Assembly: GCF_910589235.1 (NCBI RefSeq)
Contig: NC_060970.1
Location: 5,614,487 to 5,678,486, forward strand
Length of the DNA: 64,000 nucleotides
DNA from: Vespa crabro
Lineage: Eukaryota > Arthropoda > Insecta > Hymenoptera > Vespidae
Reading direction: 5' to 3'
The notes below the pieces were generated by a model. That model made no database searches and was not told the origin of the DNA. It worked only from the letters and a program-made list of their open reading frames with translations. The position numbers were made by a program, and so were the translations under genes. Below, in pieces: positions 1 through 13,812 of the stretch; the first letter of the stretch is position 1, and each line of letters begins with the position of its first letter.

Positions 1-360
1 TACGTTCGACTCCTACGTCGATAAACAATTTTTGGTGGAAAGAAGAGAAAAAGAAAATTTGCCCATCAATCTTTTATGGTAAAAGAGCAAGCTACTTACG
101 TATATAACGTATTTGGATTCGATTCACGACATTTGTCGTACCGTTATATGACTTTCAACACATGCTGCTATGCCGGATGCATGAGTTGTCAGGAAGTTGA
201 GCCGAATCAACCAACGAGCTTCCACTGCGTCGTCCATCGTCGTCCATGTTGAATTCGCGTGACTTCGTTTCCCAAACGCTTTGCATGGTCGATAATTAGC
301 TTGGCATTTTCCGTTAGAAAAACGTTCGTTCGTTCGTTCGTTCGCTCGATATAAAAATAT

Positions 361-391
<31 letters not shown>

Positions 392-604
392 AAGAAAGAA
401 AAAAAAAGAAAGAAAAAATGATAAATAAATAACACGACTCGAATTATACGTACAGAAGAGCCGAGTGATCTCGTTAAAGATGCTGACCGTCCATTTCTCC
501 ACCGTAAAGCTAGTTAACCTCAAATACTACCTCAATTTCGTTCCAAGTAACTCGCCACTTCGCTTTTGCATTTAAATAACGTTTACCGACTGCATCCTCG
601 TATA

Positions 605-864
605 CAGGGTGACTCGTTTCTATCTGCAAATAAATATATTTTAATGAAAAGATCTTATAAAATAATCAAACTTACAAACAAATTTTGGCAATCTTGGTCA
701 TTTACGTCATTTACACTGATCAATATAATTAACAACATTTTATAAAATAACAAGATCACAATATTTCGATATATCAATTATCGAATAAAAATTACATTTC
801 TTTAATTTAGACGATTTTTGATAAACAAAACCGTTGCCGTTTATGAATGATACGGGTCACTCTG
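605..864. mobile_element. Short mariner-like MITE (260 bp)
   Basis: The left end reads CAGGGTGACTCGTTTCTAT and the right end is its approximate reverse complement (reverse complement CAGAGTGACCCGTATCATT). Both ends are flanked by TA, at 603-604 and 865-866, the target duplication typical of Tc1/mariner elements. The interior is AT-rich with no transposase frame, so this looks like a non-autonomous miniature element. Terminal repeats and TA are seen directly; the family assignment is inferred from the CAGGGTG-type end. Confidence 0.6.
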
Positions 865-1664
865 TACGTGCACACGTACAGATAAATGGCTCATATTTGT
901 TAGCACGGGGATGGAAGTGTAGTCGCGTAAGTTTCTTTGACCGGTTGGAAATTCGACGTGGCATACTCCAACGAAACTGATGGTCACCAGCACGATAAAT
1001 ACATTACTGCCATTCCTACTATCCAGAATCATGGAAAAGCCTCTGAGATTCTCAGAGCTTTTACGACTTTCGATAACGTACCATGAAAAGTATCTTTCCG
1101 GACACGAGTGCTCTTCAATGTTTCCAAGTGAAAAGATACTTCGAACTTGCTCTCTCGCGAGTCCTATGAAAATGTTTCAAAGCGACATGAGAAAACAAAA
1201 AAAGAACGAAAGGAAAAAACGCACCTACAGCGATTCAAGTTCGTCATTTCCAATCTATTCTCCAAATGTAATACTTACGAAATGAACGGAATTATAAAGA
1301 AAGAAAGAAAGAAAGAAAGAGTTTATTGTCAAACATTATATCTTATATAAACTTCAATAATTTTTTTCAATTTCTTCTTAATTTTCCCCTATAAATTGGA
1401 ATCTTTTTGACCCCAACGAAAATACGTTACGTTCACGTAACAAACCTTTTAAGTATGATAATCAAGTGAGCCTGGATTAAATGCAGTAATTAGGATTTCC
1501 GTAGGACGTTGAACGTGGTCAGTGATGCATGCCGACAACCAACAAAGTGAATGCCCTACTGCAAAACATATAACTCGATCCTCTCAAAAATAAATACATA
1601 TACATATTATTAACACGTATAAGTAATCAAATTCACATCTATATCTATATACTATATATATATA

Positions 1665-1818
1665 CTCGATTAGGAGCAAAAGTTCCTAGGTGATTGTAGT
1701 AATTTCAAATTGACTCCATTTTGCGAGACTTGTAGTTTAACGATCCGAAACTCCCCTAAGAGGTTTCGTAAAAAGGGACTGATTTTTTAAATCACCTAGA
1801 AACTTTTGGCCCACCCTG
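1665..1818. mobile_element. Degenerate short inverted-repeat element (about 154 bp)
   Basis: The segment GCAAAAGTTCCTAGGTGATT near 1675 is matched in inverted orientation near 1790-1810 (reverse complement GCCAAAAGTTTCTAGGTGAT). The right end finishes in CCCACCCTG, again a CAGGGTG-type mariner-like terminus. The left outer end has diverged and the right flank is not TA, so the element is old or its limits are slightly off. No coding capacity is seen. Confidence 0.5.
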
Positions 1819-1827
1819 TGGACGTGT

Positions 1828-1834
<7 letters not shown>

Positions 1835-1874
<40 letters not shown>
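1835..1874. repeat. (TA)n microsatellite
   Basis: About twenty uninterrupted TA units lie directly beside the small inverted-repeat element. Confidence 0.95.
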
Positions 1875-1877
<3 letters not shown>

Positions 1878-2041
1878 CACACTCTTTTTTTTCGGCGGGT
1901 AGGAAGACGAGAGAAGAAACGTATTTTCTTGTGAAAATTACTGGCCACGTTAATATCGTGTTTCTGTAAAACCACGTACCGCCATGGTTCGTGGCATTAT
2001 TCGTAAAAATATTTGTTGAACGTGCTTGAAACATGTATGTA

Positions 2042-2072
<31 letters not shown>

Positions 2073-2265
2073 GAAGACAAAAAAGATTTAATTAAATTTT
2101 CTTCGCATTCCAGAACACAGAAAATGATGTTGTTATAACTACGACATTAAATTTATGTTGCTATTATCCATCCTCCCTCTTTGGTCTTTAATTCGATTTT
2201 TAAATATATAAATGAATCGATCAATTATTTAATTAATTAATTAATTTCTCTTTATCTTACTCACG

Positions 2266-2298
<33 letters not shown>

Positions 2299-2299
2299 T
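2266..2299. repeat. Compound (AC)n-(AT)n microsatellite
   Basis: Roughly ten AC units run straight into seven AT units. Confidence 0.95.
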
Positions 2300-4160
2300 T
2301 TATGTGTGGATCTTTCTCTGTCTTACGAAGAAGAGAAGGGAATTTGGAAATCGAATAGAACATCGTCGTCATGAAATAAACGAAAGAAAGAAAAGTTCTT
2401 ATCGGTCTTATAGAGAACGGATATATTTTCTCCGTTCTATTTATCGTCAATTCAATATTTTCTCCAAACTTTCCACCTCCGTCTCCTCCTCTCCTACGTT
2501 TGCCGTCTCTCGATGGTAGAAAAGCTTTTATCAATCGAATATAGAAAATTGTTATGGATATGACGATTTTTCTTGTATACGTCTATGTATTATAATATAA
2601 GGGATTCGAAGGACGAGTAGTTGTAATAACTTATCTTGCCAAAGAGAGAATGATAATAATAACAATAGTAATGATAATAGTAACGGTATATGGAATGCAA
2701 CTTTTTCAATGTTCTTTATTACACGATATGTCCTGTGTGTGCGCCGCGCGCGCGCTTATGTGTGTGTCTAATAAAAGAAAAGTAAAATCCCTGGATTTAG
2801 ATTTTTCAGACGCGGCCAATCCTATTTGATCTCTCGATTCTTTTCGAAATAATTAAATGTTGATAAGGATTTTTGTGTCAATTTATACGAAAGATAAAGC
2901 TTATTAAAGTTTCATTATATTTAATAGAAAATAAAGATTCGGCAAATATCGACAAGGTCATCAGAAATGATTTTACTAGAATATATTAATCGACAATATA
3001 CATACAGAATATATACATATACAAGATAAATGTGATATATAACAATAGTTTTCTCTTTTTAATTAATTTTCATAAAAAAAATATTAACCGGAAAATATTA
3101 TTTTATTGAGGTATATGTATAAATATGTATATACATGTACAAGTTGCATGTTACCTGTCTCTCCATATTTTTCCATTATTTTTCTCAAATGCAAACCTAC
3201 TACCTTTGGTGCTACATGTACGTACATGTACGCACGCACAAACACGCACTATACGTGCCTAGTGGAAAAACTGGTTTTCCAAGTTTTCCTCGATCGTTTT
3301 TAATGGATCGATCTCGAACGTAACGAACATCAAGTTCAATGCAATCGTTCCTATAAACGTCATCCTTTGTTCCGCATTGTCCATACGTTGCCACAATAAA
3401 AAATTTATATTTATGCAGTAAGCGAATCAAGTATACGTGCGTGCGTGTGTGTATGTATGAACGCATTTTACATAAATTTAAATCTTATATTATGTTATAA
3501 GCTTATTTTGCATCCAACTAGAGGACATTTTTATCGACAATACGAAAACTGTACTATCAACATAACAATTACCGACATATGGTAAAAAGTGCCAAACATT
3601 TTTCTTGATGAAATTCAATTTATTTTTTTTACTTTTCTTTTTTTTTTTTTTTTTTTTTTTACTTTAATCAGGCAATTTTAACGATATTACCATCTATATT
3701 ATGCAATGAATTACTATGGTACGTTAATTAATATGTTGCATTAATATATTCTAATTAATAATACGATTCATCATATAATGCAATATGATAAATTAATTAC
3801 AATATTCATTTATTTCAAACTCCAACAATTAACTAATATAAATAATAATAATAATAATAATAATATACAAGCGCACATACACATACAGATGTATGTATAT
3901 TCTCAAAGTTGGTGCAAATTAAGTTAGTTACGTCATCGTTACTGCAGTTGTTAGTGCATAGCGGTGCCCAAAAAAAGAAGAAAAAGAAATGGTGAAAAGT
4001 ACCGTTCGACAAATTCCATTGGAAAGAGTGTAGAAGAGCATGAAGACGAGTGAGAAGAAGAAGAAGAACAAGTGGAACGACTACCAATTATCGAGGACCG
4101 TAGTCGGAAGTAACACCGAAGGACTTGTTCGTGTCGTGCAAAGAAAATCATCCTTACGAA

Positions 4161-4164
<4 letters not shown>

Positions 4165-4219
<55 letters not shown>
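4165..4219. repeat. (TC)n microsatellite, 55 bp
   Basis: About 27 perfect TC units. A shorter CT array follows at about 4947-4976. Confidence 0.95.
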
Positions 4220-4224
<5 letters not shown>

Positions 4225-4942
4225 TATCCCTCGCTCTATTTTACTAGATACTCGCATCGAATAATAATATGGGATAGATATATAGTAGACTAGTCCACAG
4301 GATCATTGTGTAACGAGCATAGCTGAGGAATAGACGATATCTTTCCTCCGCGTAGAAAATCCGCGTCAGCAATCCCGATCGTCGAGGAGTTTGGATTAGG
4401 ACGAATTCAAGATGACGAGAACGACGAGAAAACTGAATCGTTATTATTTTCCTAAGAGTTTCTCTTCCTCCGGGAATATATATGTATATATACACACGTT
4501 TTATTCGTTTGGATATGAAATATAAAATACCGAAAATGATTTTAATGGCAGCCCAAGTAAAACGCGCGCAGACAAAAAATCGTTTTTAAATATAAATACG
4601 CAATTAAACAAAACGATTATAAAATCATCAAAGTAGCTAATAGAAGCATTTCTAACGAATAAAAGCTACAAACGAAATTTTAACGATCGGCCTGCACCCC
4701 TCCTCCCTTCGTTCCTACATACACATGCGCATATATATACGTGTACGAAGAAAAAAAGGGAAATAATCAAAAAAAAATTATTCAATGCGAATGAATGAGT
4801 AAGCACGACGGAAAATAATGTTACGCTAACAGAAGTTTATTAGCTATACCACGTCCATGACAAAATGCAATATCCATTGAATTTCAACTTCAATTTAATA
4901 CGCATGCGTGCACCCGTCCAACCCCCTCTCTTTCGTCCACTT

Positions 4943-4978
<36 letters not shown>

Positions 4979-6030
4979 TCTCCGATACAAACATGAATAC
5001 GTATGTACATATATATATATATATACATGAATGTAATCGGTCAAGCCAAGGCACAAGCTCTTACGGCGACATTTTAACATGTGACGTTTTCATACACCGA
5101 CTTTGCAATAAGTCGTGTCACGAAAGGAAACAAGAGAGACAGAGATGGAAGATGCACGCGTTTGCTAGCTGGATGCATGCATGCATGCATGGCATATAAT
5201 TGCAACATAACCGGAGACACGTGTACGTAAAGCCTGCTTTCACCACCTCTGACCCTTTCTATACGTCCCTCTCTCCGTCTATATATTTCTCTCTTTCTCT
5301 ATCTTTCACATACATATATGTCGATCGTTGCACATTCACGAATGTCAAGTACTTCCAAGTTATTACGCCTTTGACATCAAGTACGTACTAGTATTAGGTG
5401 CTTTCGCGCGCTATTTCGATTCCAAGCTTCATAATACCTTGCTTACCATGTCCCCCTTTACTCTGTGTGTACGTATATACGTATGTATATTTATAGTTTA
5501 GTATGCAGTTACGGTTAGATCGTACACGTATTACACTCGCGTATGCAGCGCATAGATGCATACGTGCATCTGAGACGCGCGCGCGCGTGTAAGTCATCAC
5601 TTGCTAAAGGACGGAGTTTGGATGGGGGAAAACTGTTTTACCGACGGATTTGGAACTACTCTTTCCGGCTTTGCTCTCGACAATATCGACATTTATTTTT
5701 TCTTTCTTTTTTTTTTTTTTTCTTTCGTTGTGACGGTGTTTAAGTCTTTTCCAAAACCACAAACGAGCCTTTCCCCTTTCTCTCTTTTTTTCACACAGTA
5801 TATACACATTATATGTGGAACATCGAATTAGATGTCTGAAAATCTCGGACAGTTTGTTGCACGGTCCACTCTTGCATATTCTAGTCGTGTATTTATATGA
5901 ATGGCTCACATGTTACAAAAACTTTTTTTCTTCCTCTCTCTCTCTCTCTCTGCTGCATTTATATTTAACCGAGAATGAATCACCGAGCGTGTTAAAAATA
6001 TTAACAAGAAAACATTCTGCATTACCAGTT

Positions 6031-6061
<31 letters not shown>

Positions 6062-7594
6062 GCTTTTTGAGAACTTAGACATTTTTTATTTGCTCCTTTT
6101 TGTTAACCAAAGAAATTTTGTTACGCGGAATTATTTCCTCGAAAAGAATTATCCCACACGATTTAATGAACGATTAAATATTAAAGAGAAAAATACTTAT
6201 TTTGTTTGTTAACAATCATGTGACATTTTTAAGTAACATGATATATACGCAAAGGGCGCAATATTTGATTGAAAAAAATGATCAATAATTCAAAATTATT
6301 AAAGGAATTTAAAAAAAAAGAAAAAAAAAAACTCGAGATTCAATATTACCGATTTATAGGGATCTACTTTACCGACGTCGCGGGCTTATCCATTTATTCA
6401 GAAAACGATACATTTACTCGTCCAATCGGATCGGATCAACTTTAGTAGATAGCAAAGTAGTTCCATTCGGAACTACCACAACAGAACATTGCACTTAATA
6501 TATATCGAGTTTAATTCAGAGATTAGCCATCGAAGAAAGCTCTTATGTATATGTATACGTGCAGAAACACACAGAGATAAACATGGCCAAAGGGAAAATA
6601 GAAATATTTCGTAATTCGTTAATAACATACGATTACAACATAATCTAATAACGATGCAAGTAATTAGCTATGGGACAACACTCATTCGGTCGGTAATATC
6701 GCATTACGTCCTCTCTAATTAATAACCCTACGAAGATGGAACAAACTACTGATAAAAGCCAGGGGAAACGTGAACGTTAAACGTAACTACTAACTCATCG
6801 TTAGAGTATTATGTAATGAACGGAGAAACGATTTACGTAACGTTCTCTAATTAATTTGTTAGCTACCGTGGAAAGGGATGTTCATTGTACGTTTCGATTT
6901 GTTTAGGAAAAAGGCCTACAATTATTAAGATTTGTATTCCCAGTAATCCAACCGATTCTTCCCTTGATTGAAAGAAAACGAATAAATAAAAATCAAAATA
7001 AAATTATATATCATTGCTGAAAAGACACACCCTATTATGTACGCGTGTGTACTGCGCGTACAAGGGTGGTCCATAAAAAAAGTGTTGCTTGCATATGGTA
7101 TAACAGAGTTCAGTATATAATATGTATATACGTGTGTGTGTGTGTGGATACATTATCTTCGTTCTTAATAATTAATAATAAATAGATGCGTAGATAATTC
7201 GAATAGTTAGATATGAGTAGCCTACGGTGTTCGATACGGTTAACGAGGGATAAGCATCGGTATAGAATCGTATCGTTAGTATACCTTATCGAAGGTAAAA
7301 CACATCGGAACTACTGTGATCCTTGCATAGGCGACGTCGATGGTGTACGACCCAATTACCTTGGTTACCTGCCGTTAATTCGGCCAAACTATAAGCCATA
7401 GGAGGAAATGGATGCTTCGACTTCCGTGCTCGAGCGAATCGTTCAACGTTCCAATTAAATTCCCTCCCATGCCATCCCCATCCACTCAAATGCATCCTCT
7501 GATTGACGAAACGTACAGGCGAGAAAATAATTAATTGCCCAGCGCTTCCGGATAAACATTACCGTTGCTTTATTTATTCTCCTTCCCATGGATT

Positions 7595-7596
<2 letters not shown>

Positions 7597-7627
<31 letters not shown>
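7597..7627. repeat. (GA)n microsatellite
   Basis: About fifteen GA units. Similar arrays occur at about 8009-8042, 8697-8720 and 10074-10099. Confidence 0.95.
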
Positions 7628-7633
<6 letters not shown>

Positions 7634-8004
7634 GAGGGGCGGCAGATATCCACTTCATTTGCCTGACTTTTCCTATGCTAAAAGAGGGAAATAAAAAAAA
7701 TAAGTTACTGACTTTGGGTGATAATTCAAGTTGAACAAATTTTCGAATTCTGACCTAATCAATCGAATAATATATATATATATATATAGATTATGTCAAT
7801 CGCATTTAGAAGATTTTTCTAATCGAATCAATATAATAAGTAAATATACGGAAGAATAATAAAAACGACGCAAAAAAATAAATTATGAAAACTCGGAATG
7901 GATTTTATTCCTCTCTTTGGGGAGTGTAAAAGATTGAGGAGAGAAGCTAAGAAGACCTTTCTTTCGTAAAAATGGCGCTGACTTTCTAGAGAGACGTGTA
8001 CTTT

Positions 8005-8047
<43 letters not shown>

Positions 8048-9274
8048 AAGGAAATGGAATTTTGCCAAGGCCGATATGCCACTAGCAGCCGCTACCACCA
8101 CCCCCATAGTCGTCTATTTTATTCTTTAGTCAATGACACTTGGTGCTGAACACACAGCTGGAACCTCTACTACGTGTTTTCTCTTTCTTTTTTTTTCGTT
8201 TGTCTTCTTTTGTTCCTTTCTTTTTTCAGAAATCTTATCACGTTAAACCTGCGCTTAATATTTTGTTGAAAAAGAGGGACAGAGAGAAAGAAGTAAAATA
8301 TTAATAATAAATAATCTCGATAAATCGATACGATTGAAGTTTCTTTAAAAGATCATCCTGTATGTTTATACGTAAGAGTGATTTCTTATTAACACTTATG
8401 TATAAAGCGATACGAGCAATTTCTATAAGAATCGATCGGATCTTTGATAATACGCGCAGCATATACGCGACACATTAACGAATGTGTAAAAAATAACGAA
8501 ATAATATTAAAAGTTATAAGATACTACTTGCGTATACACATATACGAGCAGATTTCGCAGAGTGCTTCTAGCGATTATCCAATTCGCCGGCTTAGTCGTC
8601 AATTGCGCGTGACGCAGGAGAAACGTAGGAGTCAATTTGAGTCAATCTAATCCCCTCGCGGTAATGAACGCGAATAAAATCAAAAGAGAGCTAAACAGAG
8701 AGAGAGAGAGAGAGAGAGAGTAGATTTACTTGTTACCGTCGAAACAAAAATTGACAGGTTTGTCGATCGAATTTTAAAAACGACACGATTTCAATACGAC
8801 GATTATAACGATTAACGATAGATACATCGATTGTGATAGAAATTATCAATACGACGTTTATATTTTAATTGTTCAGAATTTTATATGGAATAATCTGATC
8901 CCATGTTTTGATTATGACGATAAAGTTTAATCGATAAGTGATTTCTTTTTAAATAGTTGTCATTGGCAAATATACTCGCGAATGGATATACATAAATTAT
9001 CTCACGAGAAGCGTCTTCGAACACAAAAGCAGGTATCAATTAACAAGATGCATCGTATGTATATACTATAGAACAATATTAATCTTGTGCGAACCGATCA
9101 GCCATGTAACTACGTTCTGATTATGATCGACGAGAGACAACGTTCCTACATACCAATAATATCTGACGAATAAGACAGAGAGAGAGAGAGAGGCATACAA
9201 TCGCGCTTAATATTATCCAAATCGATAACATTTAATGTAAATCGAGCATTATAATTCTTATCAAACATACAATA

Positions 9275-9334
<60 letters not shown>
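9275..9334. repeat. Compound (TA)n-(TG)n microsatellite
   Basis: About twenty TA units pass into about ten TG units without a break. Confidence 0.95.
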
Positions 9335-10992
9335 AATATCGCTTGATGTATTCCTTCCTCATAGATATCCAAATTTTCACAAACATTATCTTGCAAGATC
9401 TGACACGGCTTTAATCGTTCGACGTACCAGTGTTCAGACTAGTACACCGCCTGTGTATTATAATGTTTACAAAGCAATATATTACGCATCAAGCAACGTT
9501 GCGAATAAATGGAAACGATCTAGCTCCTCTCTCTCTCTCTCTACCCCCTCTTACATTGTTGCATAACGAATAATAGATTTGAATTTCCAGGAAATAAGAG
9601 GATTTCATCGTTTCACGATTTTACGATTTCATGATTTTCAACAATTCTTCAATTTTTCGTCGAATCGAAAGCTTTTTTTTATATTATAAATTTATAATAA
9701 AAAAATCCAAGAGCCTAATTAAAAAATGAAACAGTGCAAAGTTATTTGAAAAAGAAAAAAAAACCGAGAGAAACATGAAACAACTTTTACAATGACATTT
9801 GTTTATAAAATTTTCTGTAAAACTTGCAAATTGTGAAACTGCAAAATAATAAGAAGAAGAAGAAGAATATAAAATCATAGAAAAAAAAAAAAAAATTGAT
9901 GAATGAAAGAAAATAACAGGATAAAGTCAGTTTTATAATAAAATTCTCACGAAAAATAGCAAATTCAAGTATCGAAATAAATAAGGAAAGTACTCTATCA
10001 ACGTTCCGAATAATTTTGACAGGTTGGATAGAAGGCTATTGGGAGTCAAAAGCATACACACTTATATATACAAAGAGAGAGAGAGAGAGAGAGAGAGAGT
10101 CACGTATACCAATACATTCTCTTTTCAATGGGAAATGACATTAATCATCCAGCATCCGAGCGATTCAATTCGAATAATTCGCGCGACTCGCTCGAGCATC
10201 CCCCTAGGAACTTGGATAGCTTCGACGAGAACGTATGGCTCGCCCGTGAACGCGCGCGCCCGCTCACAGATACATACACACTACATTTATATATGTGTGC
10301 GTTCCTTTTAAGGAACTCACTATCGATCGCTCTGAATTCCAGAACGATACCCACCCACATGTCATATATCGAAGAGACACGTTGCTAACCTTTTTGGGGA
10401 CGTTCTTAGAGCCGTTGCGAATAAGACGTCACATTTTATCCCTTTAATATATAACGATACACGATTTGATCGATTACCGATCGAGTCTCGATTTCAGATA
10501 AAATATTTCGTCTGATCTCAAAAGTACATTGACATTTCTATCAAAATTTTCGCAATCTTGATAATTACAATTTTTTTGCAATAAAATTGTAACTCCATTA
10601 TCGATCCAATTTTTATTTTTAATCGATTGAAAATATTGCATGGGAAAAAAAAAATTGCAATAAATAAACTCACGCCCACCAAGAGTGTATTATTCTGACA
10701 TAAATCTGATCCAACTGTTCTCCTAAATTTTTTTATTTATTTCTATTTGCGATAACGCGTTTGCATCATTGAAATGACTATTTTATCGACGATCGGTAAA
10801 TACGATCCTTTATTTATCGACGTCGAGATTACGAGAGCATTGAAATCATAATATAATTGATTAATAAATGAAAAAGTAAATTAATTATTACATCCGTACG
10901 CGATCCTTTCGATCTTTTATATTATTGATTTTCGTAGATTTTCAGTGAAGTTCGTTTATAATAATACGTTCGTTCTCTTCGTTTGATTTCAG

Positions 10993-13683
10993 CGTTCGAC
11001 ACGTCTGAAGAAAGCGACGAGAAAAAAAATGTCGATACGGTGCTCATTCTTCCCGGATCCGAGATGGACATGTTCGGCAGGCCACATATTCCTGGATTAT
11101 CCGATTCTTCCGATTCCGACGAATCGTGGTCTTTATTTAGGCCAAGCACCGTTAATTTCGATTATCTAAGACAATCATTACAAGGTAAGTGTATTTCATG
11201 ATTATTCTCGTTATGAGAATGCAATTGCGAAGCGTCATAATATATTGCCATTGCTTCGATGGATTTGTAGAAAAGAAAAGAAAAAGCAACATTGATCAAA
11301 TTTAGTTTCGTGTCTCCTCAAAAAGAAAAGCAGCACTAGCCTGTATTAGAAGTATTATTGCAACTATTACCTCTTGATGGCTCGTTTATTTCTCTTCCCC
11401 TCTCTCGCGACAACGTGTAATACGACTTTTCCAGAAATGAGTAAAGTGCAGTCCAAATGCAAGCTTTATAATCTTACGTGAAATTTTGGTCTTTTTTGAA
11501 TCAACGATAATAATCCGATGGGAAACAGGATGAGATAAAATCGGTAGGAAGGAAGGACGTGTTCGATGAATGGACAGAGATTTTCGATAAAATCGTTCCC
11601 CTTTCATATAAGGATCATCAGGTCATTTTGATTGGCTATGACGTAGTATCATATAGGACAATGGCGAAAGTGAAAAGTTAGAGAGAAAGAGAGCTAAAGT
11701 TATATCAGCCGAGAAATGACCAATTGCCTTTGCGAATTCCAATTTCTTGCCCATTCAGTTTGACCATTATTATACAAGGACACAGAAAGGCTTCTATCGT
11801 TCGTTCGATACGAATCGACGTTCACCATTTAAATGATTTTGTTAGGGATCTTTTATTTTTCAACTATTACCATTTCATCGGTCGGACGGTAAATAAAAAT
11901 GACAATGATTGTTGCATGTGTTAATTTGAAATCTTTTGAAATTTAATTTGAATTTTAAATACTTTCATAAACGAAAAGTAATGTTGTCAATGTCGCTAAA
12001 AGTTTCGACAAATATTTCACTGGTCCAGCAAATAGTTTTAAAATGGGCCACCTTGTATATAAGTACACATACGTATTGTACAAGATCCGTCGACTCGAAG
12101 CGATTATCGAGCTTGAAGATGTCGGCTCCACGCCAACTATGCGCTTCCGTGAAATTAATTCGCAATGGCGTGCTACGAGCAGAGTTAAAAAGACATTCGA
12201 GTAATTTATTATCTTTTAAAGGGTCCTTTCGAGAAACTCGTAAAACGAATACCGTGAAACTATTAGACGTACGTAGTACGTAGTATCTTGATAACAACGA
12301 TAAAGTATGATAAAAGTAATTCAACAATAAATGTTGAAATGAAAAAGAAAAAGAAATCTAAATCTAAATGTCGAACGCAAAAAACGCGATCGAAGGAAAA
12401 ATTTGGAATTTTTTCGCGGCGTAAACAGATTCGAAAACGTTTCGTGTCTAATCATAAAGAGGCTACTATATTATTTCGATTTTCGAGTCGTATTACCAAT
12501 GTGAACCATGTCGTTATTCTTCTTAATGGCCTTAATAGAATGCATCTTATAAATTGCACCGTTTACCTTACGTCCCGGCAATATACCTGTTGCAATCCTC
12601 GGGTACGTCCACCTTTTCTCATAAAATAACCCTTCACTTTAAACGGTATAACAAATGATTCGGTCTTGTTCGAATTAACTTTCCTTTCGTTATTACGTAA
12701 GCAATGTCCTATTCGTGACGTTCGTCGTTCCATAAAATCAGGAACAAGATGATACGATGCAAAATAATCTATATAATAATAATAATGTTTACCTCCTAAT
12801 AGTAGACAACATTTATTTAGATCAATTATTTCGTGCCCGATCGATCACGTATATATATATATATATATATATATTACAATGACGAATAAAAATCAAGAAA
12901 ATGAAAGCAATTGTTAATTCCCTTAAAGATTAAAATCCTTCGTAATCGAACGTTATGATAATATATAATAAAGGCCATATTAACGCATATATTAAAGATA
13001 TTATGAAACGTCGTTGATTCAAACGAGAAAGTGACCTAGAATCGTTAACGTGTGATGATATATACCGTTTTATAAAAGTATACAAATATTATTACCCAAC
13101 AACGAATCATAATATAAAGTCCAATATAATAATAATATATATCAATGAGATTTCATCATTTTCCCTAATCTATGCATTTTCAGATTTGATGAATCGACTT
13201 AGAAATCAAATGGCCAATATTGCGTCAACTTTCCCGTTAAATACTGGATTTGTAACACGTTGGAATAAAATTCCTGAAGGAGCAAATACTACTTCTACTA
13301 CCAAAGTAAAACAATTTTCTCTCTACAATGATTATATATCTTATATCAGTAAATTATTATTATTATTATTACGATTAAATAATAATGTCGTTTAATTATA
13401 GATCATCAATGGGCACGTCGTGACGATCAACGAAACGATTTACAGCGATGGTAACGACACCGAAGGAACGGTCATTCGTGTACGTGTCATCGACGTTAAA
13501 CCTCAAAATGGAACGATGATTTCTCCAGAAAACGAAAATGGAACGATAATTCCAACGTCTACGATTATTCCTACGGAAAATGGTAACAAGACGGAAAATG
13601 GTACAATGCCACAACGAAGCGTTGAAACCGTAGAGGAGTTCGATAACGAGATACCTAATCAAGGAGACGTCCTGAATGCTTAA
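10993..13683 (+). CDS. icarapin: Icarapin-like protein (venom allergen family), 3' three exons
   Basis: Three phase-compatible exons are visible: 10993-11184, 13184-13305 and 13402-13683, ending in TAA. They encode about 198 residues. The match to icarapin, a carbohydrate-rich protein known from bee venom (allergen Api m 10) and found across Hymenoptera, rests on the segment KNVDTVLILPG, the block WNKIPEGANTTSTTK, the block GHVVTINET, the string IRVRVIDVKPQNGT and the C-terminal EEFDNEIPNQGDVL. The first base of the codon split at 10993 and the signal peptide belong to an upstream exon I could not find. Seven N-glycosylation sequons (NTT, NET, NDT, three NGT, NKT) lie in the second half, agreeing with a secreted glycoprotein. 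The molecular function is unknown. An acidic, serine-rich stretch (DSSDSDES) follows the conserved start of the mature region. Confidence 0.85.
11185..13183 (+). other. Icarapin intron (2.0 kb)
   Basis: It has a GTAAGT donor and a CAG acceptor. It contains an AT array at about 12850-12874 and a lone mariner-type end near 12040 (reverse complement ACAAGGTGGCCCATTTT) whose partner was not found. Around 11632 the sequence GATTGGCTATGACGTA combines a CCAAT-like and a CRE-like motif. Its open frames show no recognisable domain. Confidence 0.6.
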
Positions 13684-13781
13684 ACAAAAAGAAAGAATAG
13701 TCATTTTTGCAAAATCGAAAACCTCTCCAATTTTTTCGTCTCTGTACATATATACATATACATATATACATACATAAATGT

Positions 13782-13812
<31 letters not shown>

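Larger units (their letters stand above)
1..10992. other. Gene-poor stretch, no supported coding exon
   Basis: I see no exon with protein-family similarity in these 11 kb. Open frames here are short and mostly made of simple repeats. The stretch holds many AT, GA/CT and CA microsatellites, poly-A/T runs and two small inverted-repeat elements listed separately. It may include the 5' end and first intron of the icarapin gene, because that gene's signal-peptide exon must lie upstream of 10993. A moderately GC-rich, low-repeat patch at about 121-310 and another at about 8520-8660 could be regulatory, but nothing specific supports that. Confidence 0.6.

Noticed and set aside
3833..4264. Several frames over AAT and CT repeats near 3.8-4.3 kb
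   Set aside because: They translate microsatellites (runs of Tyr, Ser-Leu) and have no domain.
5888..5960. ATG near 5909 followed by a Leu/Ser/Phe-rich stretch as the missing icarapin signal peptide
   Set aside because: The hydrophobic run is translated CT repeat, it hits a stop and no phase-1 donor follows.
7060..7085. Lone mariner-type end near 7066 (AAGGGTGGTCCATAAAA)
   Set aside because: No matching inverted partner was found nearby, so no element can be delimited.
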